21,395 bases of DNA, taken from assembly GCA_003833135.1 (NCBI GenBank), contig QZLH01000566.1:45054-66448 (forward strand), written 5' to 3'. Origin of the DNA: Oehlia diaphana (lineage: Eukaryota > Glomeromycota > Glomeromycetes > Glomerales > Glomeraceae). A program made the translations under genes and the position numbers. Positions 12,035 to 20,228 of this stretch are shown here, in pieces; within the stretch, counting starts at the first letter, position 1, and every line of letters begins with the position of its first letter. The notes beneath the pieces are model-generated. The model was not told where the DNA came from, ran no database searches, and saw only the letters and a list, made by a program, of their open reading frames with translations.

Positions 12035-12172
12035 AAGTGTGTGACGTACATGACTGAGTTCGTCATGACGCAATCATTCCTAAGTCTGTAATATAAATAG
12101 TTCAGTTTAAAGTGTGTGACGTCTATGACGTACATGATTAAGTCAATCACTAAGCCTATAATAAATATTTAT
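12035..12172. repeat. two-copy 75-bp tandem repeat rich in TGACG motifs
   Basis: Copy 1 starts at 12035 (aagtgtgtgacgtacatga) and copy 2 at 12110 (aagtgtgtgacgtctatga). Both end in a taagtctgtaata / taagcctataata block and 'aata'. Together they carry several TGACG/CGTCA cores, including the palindrome CGTCATGACG at 12061-12070. A further TGACGTAAG occurs near 12718. These are CRE/ATF-like cores, but use as binding sites is inference. Confidence 0.65.
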
Positions 12173-12618
12173 ATACAGTATATACTTTGTCTGACTCTTT
12201 GTCCGTAATATTTTGGCCGATAAGTCCGAAACAACAAAGCTGTTTTTACAAAAGAGCGAATTGTTTCAAAAACGGTCCGGTATATATTTGTGCTTATTTT
12301 ATTTATTTATTTCAAATCAATACTTTTTGTCTTTTTTTATCTATTATATATTTGTGCATATAATAATAATCCTGAAAGTTTGTAAAAGATGTTGTGTATT
12401 ATTGTATTTATTACCTAGGAATATCCATTTATATTATATGTAAAGACATAAATATATTATTAAATATAAAATTCTTTTAGAAATTAAATTCGAATAATTC
12501 ATTCAAATCATAATATAAAAAAACACATTGTTTATTGATTAGGATAACAACATGCGACAGAATATTATTATCCAATGCGACCAGATATTATAATATATAT
12601 CTAAAATGTGCAATCATG

Positions 12619-12702
12619 ATGATAACTGATTTTACCACTATGTATATAATGTGGCTGAAGGCCACATGATAGAGTAGCATCCTAGTGTAAATCAGTTATC
12701 AT
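12619..12702. repeat. two-tier hairpin (fold-back) element
   Basis: The outer arms ATGATAACTGATTT (12619-12632) and AAATCAGTTATCAT (12689-12702) are perfectly complementary over 14 bp. A nested perfect 7-bp stem, ATGTGGC (12649-12655) and GCCACAT (12661-12667), has a 5-nt loop, tgaag. It lies about 0.5 kb downstream of the universal stress protein gene. Confidence 0.75.
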
Positions 12703-12767
12703 AAACATGACTGAGTATGACGTAAGCAGCTGAGACCTTTTTCCGTATCTTATTTATTATTTTATAA

Positions 12768-12850
12768 TAAAGTGATCAAAATTTTGTATATCACTCTAAT
12801 TATAAAGTATCCAAAATTTGTGTATCACTATTATAAAGTGATCAATAACA
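12768..12850. repeat. tandem ataaagtgatc/atcact repeat
   Basis: Three related units (ataaagtgatcaaaatttt, ataaagtatccaaaattt, ataaagtgatcaata) alternate with atcact. Each unit is therefore also weakly self-complementary (AGTGAT...ATCACT). Confidence 0.55.
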
Positions 12851-12893
12851 TACGTGAAAAATGTCCAGTGCTTACATAGAACATATACAATAA

Positions 12894-12983
12894 GTATTAG
12901 TTATTGGGTAGAAGGAGTTGAAATATCACCGAACACCTAAGCAGTTCGGATGATATTTAACCACAATACCCAATAATCCAATA
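12894..12983. repeat. second two-tier hairpin (fold-back) element
   Basis: The outer perfect 10-bp stem is TTATTGGGTA (12901-12910) with TACCCAATAA (12967-12976), and imperfect pairing extends to 12894 and 12983. The inner 17-nt arms at 12918-12934 and 12944-12960 (TTGAAATATCACCGAAC and GTTCGGATGATATTTAA) pair almost completely around a 9-nt loop. Its architecture resembles the hairpin 200 bp upstream, but the sequences are unrelated. Confidence 0.8.
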
Positions 12984-13171
12984 TCATATAAATAGCATAG
13001 TAATGTGTAAAAAAATATCCAGTATGTTAAAAACGACATGATCCTATTTGGCTGCATAATAATAAATAAATATCAACCATGAAATATAATTACAAATTTT
13101 ATTAATATTACTATTATCATCTGTCATACATGGCAAAAAATGAAATTACGAAAGATTATAATTATTAAAGA

Positions 13172-14190
13172 TTATTTATCCTTTTGGTGCTCATGTTGTT
13201 CATGTCGTTCCTTTACGATAATTACGGTACAATGGCAATGATGACTACAATAGTCGCTTACTGAACCTAAAATTGTACTAATTGTTTCAAAAAAAAAAAA
13301 AAAAGAGAAGCCTGTTAAAATTTGCTAATAATATAAATATTTCGAAGAGTTAAAATAAGTAATTACCGTTTCAAAACACCTAGACCACGTGATCCAATTA
13401 TTAATGCATCACTGTTGAGTTCTGCAACTTTACGAACGATTTCATCACGCGCATCTCCTCTCATAGCTATAGCTTTGCACGCGAACTGAAATCGAAAAGA
13501 ATTTATATGTTAGAAATGAAGTCCAATAAATATGGACATTATGTACATCAAAAAAAATAAAAATACAAACATTTTGAGCCTTTAATTTCGCAGCAAAATC
13601 CTGCAGCAAAGTATGACTGGCAACTCGATGCTATAGGCAAATAAAAAATGAATTCAAATATCCTTAATTTAAATAAAGTTATATTAAAAATGTGAATTGA
13701 CAATCACCTGCTCCTCTAAACTTGTTACAACTTCACTAAAATCCATGTAACTTGCTCCGATTGCTAAATTTTATAAATAATAATAATGATTAATTAAAAA
13801 ATTTTAATTTAAACGCATCTTCAATTAATATTTTATTACCATAAGGACCAGGAATTGATGGAATAGGTCGAACATTGACAAGCACAACCTATAAAAATTT
13901 TTTTAGATAATATTTAGCATAAGTTAAGGATTATATATATATACACACATATATATATTTAATTTTTAATTTACCAGGTCGGTTTCTTTTCGTAAAAAGT
14001 TTTTGAGTGCCCAATCAAATGCTTGTTGGCTGTGCGGTGATTGGTCAATAGCCATTACGACTACACGAGTAATTGGAGATTGTGCTTCTGCATCCTGTGT
14101 AGTTGTTAGAACAGTATCTTCCGTTTTGTCGGTTTGTTGAGTTTGAGTTGTTTGAGTTGTTTGAGTTGTTTGAGCTGTTGTAGTAGACAT
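13172..14190 (-). CDS. universal stress protein (UspA family, ATP-binding type)
   Basis: The exons on the minus strand are 14190-13975, 13888-13840, 13763-13708, 13630-13571, 13485-13367 and 13277-13172, giving 201 aa and a TAA stop. These small cytosolic alpha/beta proteins bind nucleotide and help cells survive stress. Residues 1-38 are low-complexity Thr/Gln. The Usp fold runs from about 42 (RVVVMAIDQSPHS, with conserved Asp49) to 193 (CTVIIVKE). The motif G-2x-G-9x-G-S is intact at Gly158, Gly161 and Gly171-Ser172 in GSRGLG...LGSVSDY, so the protein should be of the ATP-binding class. The last acceptor is the upstream one of two AGs 11 nt apart, because only that restores TILGSVSDY. Cys and His replace usual residues in DYCSHHCHC. 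The ATG is preceded by an A-rich leader and a TATA box. Confidence in the family is high; its physiological trigger is unknown. Confidence 0.93.
14142..14177 (-). repeat. 9-bp coding minisatellite in exon 1 of the stress protein
   Basis: Four tandem 9-bp units (tttgagttg on the plus strand, the last with one change) encode the TQT/TTQ repeats near residues 5-16. The unit keeps the reading frame, so copy-number change would only alter tail length. Confidence 0.85.
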
Positions 14191-14254
14191 GATTATTAAA
14201 ATAATTTAAATAAATTTTTTTTTTTTTTTTTTTTAGAGAAAGGAAATACCATCA

Positions 14255-14263
14255 CTTTTATAG
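14255..14263 (-). promoter_or_regulatory. TATA box of the universal stress protein gene
   Basis: The minus strand reads CTATAAAAG, a full TATAAA match, about 65 nt before the ATG. Transcription would begin inside or just before the long A-run (19-20 A) at 14215-14234. Confidence 0.55.
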
Positions 14264-14304
14264 TTTAAAATTCATATGTAATTAGTCTATAATAAGTTAG
14301 TATG

Positions 14305-14404
14305 ATTAATCAGCCCACATATAATGATGTACATGTATAAGAGAAAATCATGCCATGATATATAAATAATATATTTTCTGGTCACCCCACTTTGGCTGAT
14401 TAAT
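14305..14404. promoter_or_regulatory. 11-bp inverted repeat upstream of the stress protein
   Basis: ATTAATCAGCC at 14305-14315 is the exact reverse complement of GGCTGATTAAT at 14394-14404, with 78 bp between. The pair lies 40-150 bp upstream of the TATA box, where a regulator site would be expected. It could also be the ends of a 100-bp insertion. Confidence 0.45.
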
Positions 14405-16206
14405 TTAACAATTTAACATAATGATTTAGATGATGGGGATCGACAATGATTATGTATCGGACGATATCGTCCTTTTTACTTTCCATATTTGCTAGCAATT
14501 TCTCCTAAAAAAGACAAAAGAAAAGATTGATTAAAAAAAAATTAGGTGGGAAAATTTTGTCGATTGAAATATATGTTACCATTACATGAAAACTGCAAGA
14601 ATTTTCCGTTTAATTTGTATTGTACTTGGGAATATTGTGCTACTCTATATTAAAATTTCATTTGGGAAATTATAAGCAGGTTTAGTTAATACTTTGTACC
14701 TACTCCCAGAAGCTTCGAGTTTGTATGATATCAGGGTAACTGTTTACCGTCCGAAAATAAAAAAATCAAATTTAGTGCAATTCAAAATTACAAAAATATC
14801 AAATGATATTATATTGTTATGACAACAATGTCAATACGTAGCATGATAAAAAAGGGTAAAAGCAGTGTAAAAGCCCTATAAAAAATGAATTTCGGAAAAA
14901 TATCTGATAAGTGATCTTTTTAGCGTATTTTTAGCCTAAAGTGTACATTTCTATGCAAAACGTTCATGCAATGTCCGGATGTCCGTCATCATTAATAAAA
15001 CAAATATAATATAAGAATGATATTTTTGCTTCGCATGTGACATTGTACAACATTCGGACTTAATCACTTTTCGGCCTAAATTAATATGTTGATATTTTCG
15101 TACGTTTCTCTCTTCATAACTTGATTCTCCAAGAGAGTATGATACCAAAGAATTTCACGTTTACGATATTTCAACGAAGATTTGGACGATGTATCGAGAT
15201 TCATATGATCATGTTCCGTTAGTTAATTCTGGCTAAATTTTTTAACTCTGCCCAGCCGCCCTTAAGGTGTTTATGCCATGTTATGACGTGATTTTCAATG
15301 ATAAGCATAAAAATCAATTTATACTATTACCAGTTACAATATTATTTTATTTTTCATCAAAATTCCTTACTGGGAGATTTTCTTGAGAATTATAGAATTA
15401 TCCATACCTAATTCAACATACAATAACACCGACATAGAATTATTCAAAATTTTGACTTTGATATGTGTGCTTTTTTCAGAAGTTATGCCATGCCAATCAG
15501 GTAAAAAAAAGAACATATAAAGATCAACTTTTTCAAATAAACAGAAATCATTAAAATTTAAAAATTCGTAAAACGATAATCGGTTTTTTTGGGTTCTTAT
15601 GAAAGTCGCAAAAATAATGATAATTCCGTATCTTAATTTATAATAATTAATCATATTATTGTTTATTACCCCTTCTTTTAATATAAAAGGGGGATAAACA
15701 TTGTCCAAATAACCCCATTTGGCATAAAAAGAATATATGAAGAATTGTTAATAAAAAACAATACTAAACCAGTTTCTTACTTAAAACAAAAAAAATTGGG
15801 AAAATCTCTCTTTTATAGCAATAGCTCACGAGAGTTAATATAGAGATAAGGTATAATCATGATGTAATGTATGTATGTGTACAATAAAATACATGATTCA
15901 TTGATTCATTACTTGAAATAAGGAAGTTTAAGTGTGGTGAAAATGTAACGAAAGAGGTTACTGATCAAGTGTTGATTATAATTGTAAATGATTACTATAA
16001 TTATTTGCATTGAATTCATTGAATTAAACTTGTATGATATAAAATAATTGTTTATCAAAATTATCCAACATCTATCACCCTTTTCTCAAAAAAAAAAAAT
16101 AAAAATAAAAATAAAAAAAATAAAAAAATTACCTGAAAAGATTTTTTTTTTTTTTTTTGTTGGTTTCTGCGTTATCACAAGGAGATTATCAAATAAATTG
16201 TGCGAC
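14405..16206. other. intergenic region between divergent genes
   Basis: This is the shared upstream region of the minus-strand stress protein and the plus-strand orphan. Open frames at 14951-15148 and 15367-15708 (both minus) lack ATG starts. The second has an internal ATG at 15654 that would give 95 aa (ending SIILKKISQ). It resembles no family I know and shows no splice signals, so it is at most a decayed exon. Poly-A and poly-T blocks (16088-16160) precede the next gene. Nothing else is seen. Confidence 0.5.
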
Positions 16207-17998
16207 ATGAACTCTGAGAAAAAGAGGTTCAAGTCATGGAGGGAATATAAAGAAAAAAATCCATATAGAGAAGAAAATCCTTATCTTTTAAAACGAGAAC
16301 AAACCCCGTACCACAAAAAAAACCCATATATTAAGAAGAAAGATGTTTTGGCTGATAGAAACGTTGATATCAAGGTACGGTGATTTTTTTTTTTTAAAAA
16401 AAAAAAAAAAATTGTTTTATAGTATTCAAAATACATAATTTATTAAAGATCGCTGATCCAATATTAACAAACACCGAGTGTCCTACATATACGGAAAGCG
16501 ATCGTTTCCGTCTAAAAAATATTCCCATTCGTAAAGACAACCCCTATGCAAATTGGAAGTTTTCGGTTGTCAAGGACATAGATCCAAATCATGAAGCGAA
16601 GTGTCTTAAGACAAATTATAATGGACAAAACATACGAATTGATTCGTTTACTGTTATGCCTAAGCCGGTAAATAATGAGTATTTAATTGAACTTGATTGG
16701 AAGCTTAATGAGGAGTTTATTGATGCTGTAAGAATTGAACAGGGGGCTATCGATGACGCGAATGAAGCTAAAAACACCGATGTTGACATTAAACATAAGG
16801 ATAAGCATGACAAATTTAATAAGGTAATGCGTTTTGAAAAATAGGATGAATGAATAGAAATTATTTTAAATCTGTCTTGCGTTTAAAATTAGAATGAAAC
16901 AAATGAAAGTGAAAAATCATGTGTGACGTGTACAGTTACGGATGACGATCTGGTAGGTTTAATTTATTATTATTTAAATAATTAACCAACCTTATTAACT
17001 TTTTTTTTTTTGTTAAAGAAATTATTGTATAGGTAAATTAAATGGTAATATTGTAAAAAATTTTTTGATTTTCTTTAATGTAATATTGTATTTTGTAGCT
17101 ATGATGAATCTGAGGAACTTAGAGAAGCTATTGAAATTGCGGCAAAAGCAACGGTGATTGAACACGATAACCCAATTATTTCCAATCAAAATATAATCAC
17201 CGACGCAAGTTATGATGATCAGGTTTCAAATACACCTAATTTTAACAAAAAAATTGAAGCACTCAAAGAACAACTTCATCTTTTGTTTAAGTTAGAGGAA
17301 TCAAATCTAAATAAAGAAATAGTAGTAACAAATGATTCAAACAACATCCAGTCATCAAAATCAAAAGAGAATATAAAGCAAACGATAGAAAAAAATGAGA
17401 TGGATAAAAAAACAATGGTTGAAAACAATCTGGATACAAGGGAGTCCGATAAATTATTGCATTTCGTAAGAAGTCAGTTCGTAACTATGGATGAAAAAAA
17501 GGTTGAACGACAGGGGCCACAAATTACGATCTCACAAATCCAGACCAAGGAGAAGTATTCTTCTCAATTAAACATAAAATTCAACGGAAAGATTGATTAT
17601 GATCATAACATAACAACTAAGACATCGAAACTCCCAGACAATGCGCCAACGTTTATTTTGGTCGGTGATCGATTTGTCCGTGAGGATAAGGTTTTAATAG
17701 ATCTGGATACAAGTGATTTGGCTCCCATAAATAACTCGTGTAGTATTATAAAACCGTCACAGGCGGGGCTACCACCTGAACTTCAGGAAATCGATTATGA
17801 AGGATGGTATATGCAGCAAATAGTAGAAGAATTCAAAAATAACCTCAAAACTAATAATGGCCAACCTAAAGTATGATAAATTTGTACTTAATTTTGGAAT
17901 TTATTATTATCCATAATTAAATTTTTGTTATTTTATTTTTTTTTTTTTAATAGGCTAAACCGATCGGATCTTTATTAGAAGAGTTTGATTTGATATAA
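16207..17998 (+). CDS. orphan hydrophilic protein with [NT]PY repeats and a micro-exon
   Basis: The exons are 16207-16374, 16449-16823, 16893-16952, 17019-17032, 17099-17870 and 17954-17998, giving 477 aa ending in SLLEEFDLI and TAA. I recognise no family. The N-terminus is basic and carries NPY at 18-20, 24-26, 39-41 and 87-89 and TPY at 33-35. The middle (about 150-320) is charged, Asn/Lys/Glu-rich and probably disordered, with a helical, coiled-coil-like stretch near KKIEALKEQLHLLFKLEE. The C-terminal half has a more ordered, hydrophobic part (APTFILVGDRFVREDKVLIDLD). No signal peptide or membrane segment is visible. Exon 4 is only 14 nt and is needed to keep the frame between DDDL and YDESEE. 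The frame is open 5' of the ATG but contains no earlier ATG. The function is unknown. Confidence 0.75.
17019..17032 (+). other. 14-nt micro-exon
   Basis: AAATTATTGTATAG follows a T-rich tract and AG, and is followed by GTAAAT. The exon before ends in phase 0 (GATCTG|GTAGGT) and the exon after needs phase 2 (tag|C TAT GAT GAA). Fourteen nucleotides supply K-L-L-Y plus AG, completing Ser. Skipping it gives CTA TGA, an immediate stop. Confidence 0.6.
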
Positions 17999-18595
17999 TT
18001 TTTTTGCGGTAATTCTATATTGCTATCCATTATGTGCAGTATCAAATAAGGTTGTACTATTTTTGATAGTTTGTAGTGAAGGAATGAATTTTTAATGTAC
18101 AGAAAAAAAAAATTGTATTATGCGAGCTTTAACTAGATTGAAATTACTAAGTTATTATAATTTGAGTTCATATTGTATATTGTACTATAGTACTTCCCAA
18201 CGTGTAGTTTTAACTATTTTGAATATCGAGAAATTTGAATGGGTTAGATAGAGCTTAATTTTTAGCGTTATAATGTTTTATAGTAAAGTATTGTCGTATG
18301 GTTTATCATATTCTTGAATTACATCAATTTTAAAATAAAATTTAATACATGCTGAAGTGGACTCTCCAAATTAAAAAGACACTGACGACGTCTTGGGACT
18401 TACATCAGCGTACCTGTGGAACAGGGTTCCTTCTTTATAATAAATTTTATTATTCATTTTTTTGAGTACCGCCCATTTGCTTCCTTTGCATATTTAAATA
18501 TTTTCATTGTAATAAAAATCACGAATTTTAGTTAACACAGCGTCTTTTGTGTTGAGACAGAGATAAATGAGTCATCCCTAATTACTCTTGTGGTA
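17999..18595. other. 3' flank of the [NT]PY gene, no gene seen
   Basis: AT-rich sequence with a GC-richer island at 18350-18430 (gacactgacgacgtcttggg) and a small hairpin AACACA...TGTGTT near 18534-18553. No open frame or RNA gene could be supported. Confidence 0.5.
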
Positions 18596-18817
18596 GGGAT
18601 TGGAATCGAAAATCGAATCTTTTCAAGATTTTTCTTATAGACGACCAACCTGACTTTAAATCAGTTTCTAATTTCAGCAAAAATAATCAGCACTTGGACG
18701 GCATGAAAACTTACTTTGGAGTCAGGTTAACTTATATGTAATAAATTGCTGAGAATCGATTCTCGAGAATTGATTTCACTATGTTTTGTCGATTTTCGAT
18801 TAATCGATTCCAATCCC
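18596..18817. mobile_element. 222-bp fold-back MITE flanked by TA
   Basis: The left end GGGATTGGAATCG and the right end CGATTCCAATCCC are perfect inverted repeats. The arms continue as aaaatcga, with an 8-bp insertion in the right arm. The dinucleotide TA abuts both ends (18594-18595 and 18818-18819), as expected of a Tc1/mariner-type target duplication. A second inverted pair (aacctgac / gtcaggtt) lies inside. No transposase is encoded, so it is non-autonomous. Confidence 0.75.
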
Positions 18818-18894
18818 TAATCGGACAATGTTTATATTTTTATATATTTCTTTAATGTAACGAATACTAATATTTTTATTTTTTCTTTTTTTAG

Positions 18895-19346
18895 AAGACT
18901 GAGTCTTTGGACGCGTAATAATTTAGTGGGTGGAGATTTATTTTTTGAACTATTCTTTGTGGAATGTTTACTAATGTTTCTTTCTCCTTATTAGGCCCAT
19001 TCTTCAAACATCTGGATGCGAATTTTGGTGAGCATTTTTTTTTCTTTAACTATTTATTTTAGTGAATGTTTTCTAACGCTTCAATTTTTCTTCTTTTAGT
19101 CAGTACTTATGGTCTTTCCAGACATGGCATTTCAGTAAGTTTGGCAAATTTTTCTTTGATTTTTATTTTGACGAACATTTTCTAACTGTTCTTATTTTCT
19201 TTTTAGACAGTTCTTAAATTCTTTGGATGAGAGACTTCGGTGGGAGTATTATTTTTTTGTTTTATTCCATCTTTATTTCGTCTTTTAAAAACGGTTGCTA
19301 ATTTCTTTTTTTTCCTTTTTTTAGGCAGTTCAGACACGAATCTTAG
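18895..19346 (+). CDS. possible 3' end of a micro-exon gene (partial)
   Basis: Five exon-like modules lie at 18895-18925, 18995-19027, 19100-19134, 19207-19239 and 19325-19383, with donors GTGGGT, GTGAGC, GTAAGT, GTGGGA and GTAAGT. Each gap ends with a ctaat/ctaac branch-like string, a pyrimidine tract and AG. Splicing them gives one frame of 50 codons through four junctions: RLSLWTRNNL, AHSSNIWMRIL, SVLMVFPDMAFQ, QFLNSLDERLR, then QFRHES and TAG at 19344-19346. Each internal exon codes about 11 residues and the modules look alike, as if made by tandem exon duplication. No convincing first exon was found; the MITE lies just upstream. It may instead be a spliced non-coding RNA or a decayed gene. 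There is no family match. Confidence 0.4.
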
Positions 19347-19383
19347 TGAAATCAACTCTTAGTTAGACGCTCACGTGAGATAG

Positions 19384-19564
19384 GTAAGTTTCGAAAAAAA
19401 AGGAATTCTAAACTTTATAGAAAAAGATTTTTTTAATTTTTTTCCTTTTTTTTTTGTAGAGAAGTTAGCTCCAGCTTGGAAACCAAAATCCCCAGTATAG
19501 TTTCAAAAAAAAGGAATTCGAAACTTTAGAAAAAAGATTTTTTTAGCTTTTTTCTTTTTTTTAG
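19384..19564 (+). repeat. duplicated intron-like units, one lacking its donor
   Basis: The segment after the donor at 19384 (tttcgaaaaaaaaggaattc, aaactt, tagaaaaagattttttta, pyrimidine tract, AG at 19458-19459) recurs at 19501-19564. In the first copy the exon end ATAG is followed by GTAAG. In the second, ATAG runs straight into tttcaaaa, so five bases covering the donor are missing. Confidence 0.7.
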
Positions 19565-19728
19565 TATAAATTAATATTGATACAAAATAGGTTTAATATA
19601 GATTTAATATGAATGTAATATGTATAGATTTAGATAGAAACTGTAATATTACTTTAAATAAACAATATTTTTACATTAAATTAACTACATTTTTGCAATA
19701 TTTTTACATTAAATAAATTNTACTTTTA

Positions 19729-19950
19729 TTATATAGAATCAATATAAAAAAGTGAATCGCAATTTTACAATTCACTTTTTTTTATATAGAATTAATATAA
19801 AAAAGTAAATCAAAATATCGCAACTCACTATTATATAGAATCAATATAAAAAAGTGAATCGCAATACCGCAACTCACTTTTATTATATAAAATCAATATA
19901 AAAAAAAATGAATCACAATACTGCAACTCACTTTTATTATATAGTAGAAT
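19729..19950. repeat. tandem array of about 52 bp, four copies plus a partial one
   Basis: Units begin ttatatagaatcaatataa at 19729, 19782, 19831, 19883 and 19937. Each contains aagtgaatcgcaa and caactcactttt, which pair into a hairpin (AGTGAAT/ATTCACT in the first copy). An unresolved base, n, lies at 19720 beside the array, suggesting assembly trouble there. Confidence 0.85.
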
Positions 19951-20022
19951 CAATAGTTTCAGGAGGGTCCCTGAATGCCACTGTGGCGCATATATGAAAC
20001 CTCATCCTTGACAGTTATAATA

Positions 20023-20194
20023 AGTGTACATAAAAATTTTAATAAAGAGTGTACATATATTTTAAAATTTATTATTAAATGTACTACATAAATTTATATA
20101 TAATTTTTGCGTTCTAATAGAGTGTACAGACAAAGTTGAATCAAAAGCAAATACAATGTACGACAAAAGTTTATTGATAAATCACATGTACACT
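20023..20194. repeat. AGTGTACAT inverted repeat in the 3' flank of the next gene
   Basis: AGTGTACAT (20023-20031) and ATGTACACT (20186-20194) are exact inverted copies. More gtgtaca strings occur inside (about 20048 and 20122). This may be a small palindromic insertion of about 170 bp. Confidence 0.45.
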
Positions 20195-20228
20195 AAAGGT
20201 TATAGAAGGAAAAAAAACTATTTTAAAA

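Noticed and set aside
12213..12443. 76-codon open frame on the plus strand
   Set aside because: The start is TTG. Its hydrophobic stretch reflects AT richness, and it has no partner exons.
15367..15708. 113-codon open frame on the minus strand
   Set aside because: There is no initial ATG; an internal ATG would give 95 residues of unknown type. It is kept only as a remark in the intergenic entry.
16048..16206. Upstream extension of the [NT]PY gene frame
   Set aside because: The extension begins with TTG and codes long Lys and Phe runs from poly-A and poly-T. The ATG at 16207 is the first in frame.
18828..18856. Possible first exon (ATG plus nine hydrophobic codons) for the micro-exon array
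   Set aside because: Its phase fits, but the implied intron is only 38 nt with a weak donor (GTAACG) and the branch-like string too close to it. Not accepted without cDNA.
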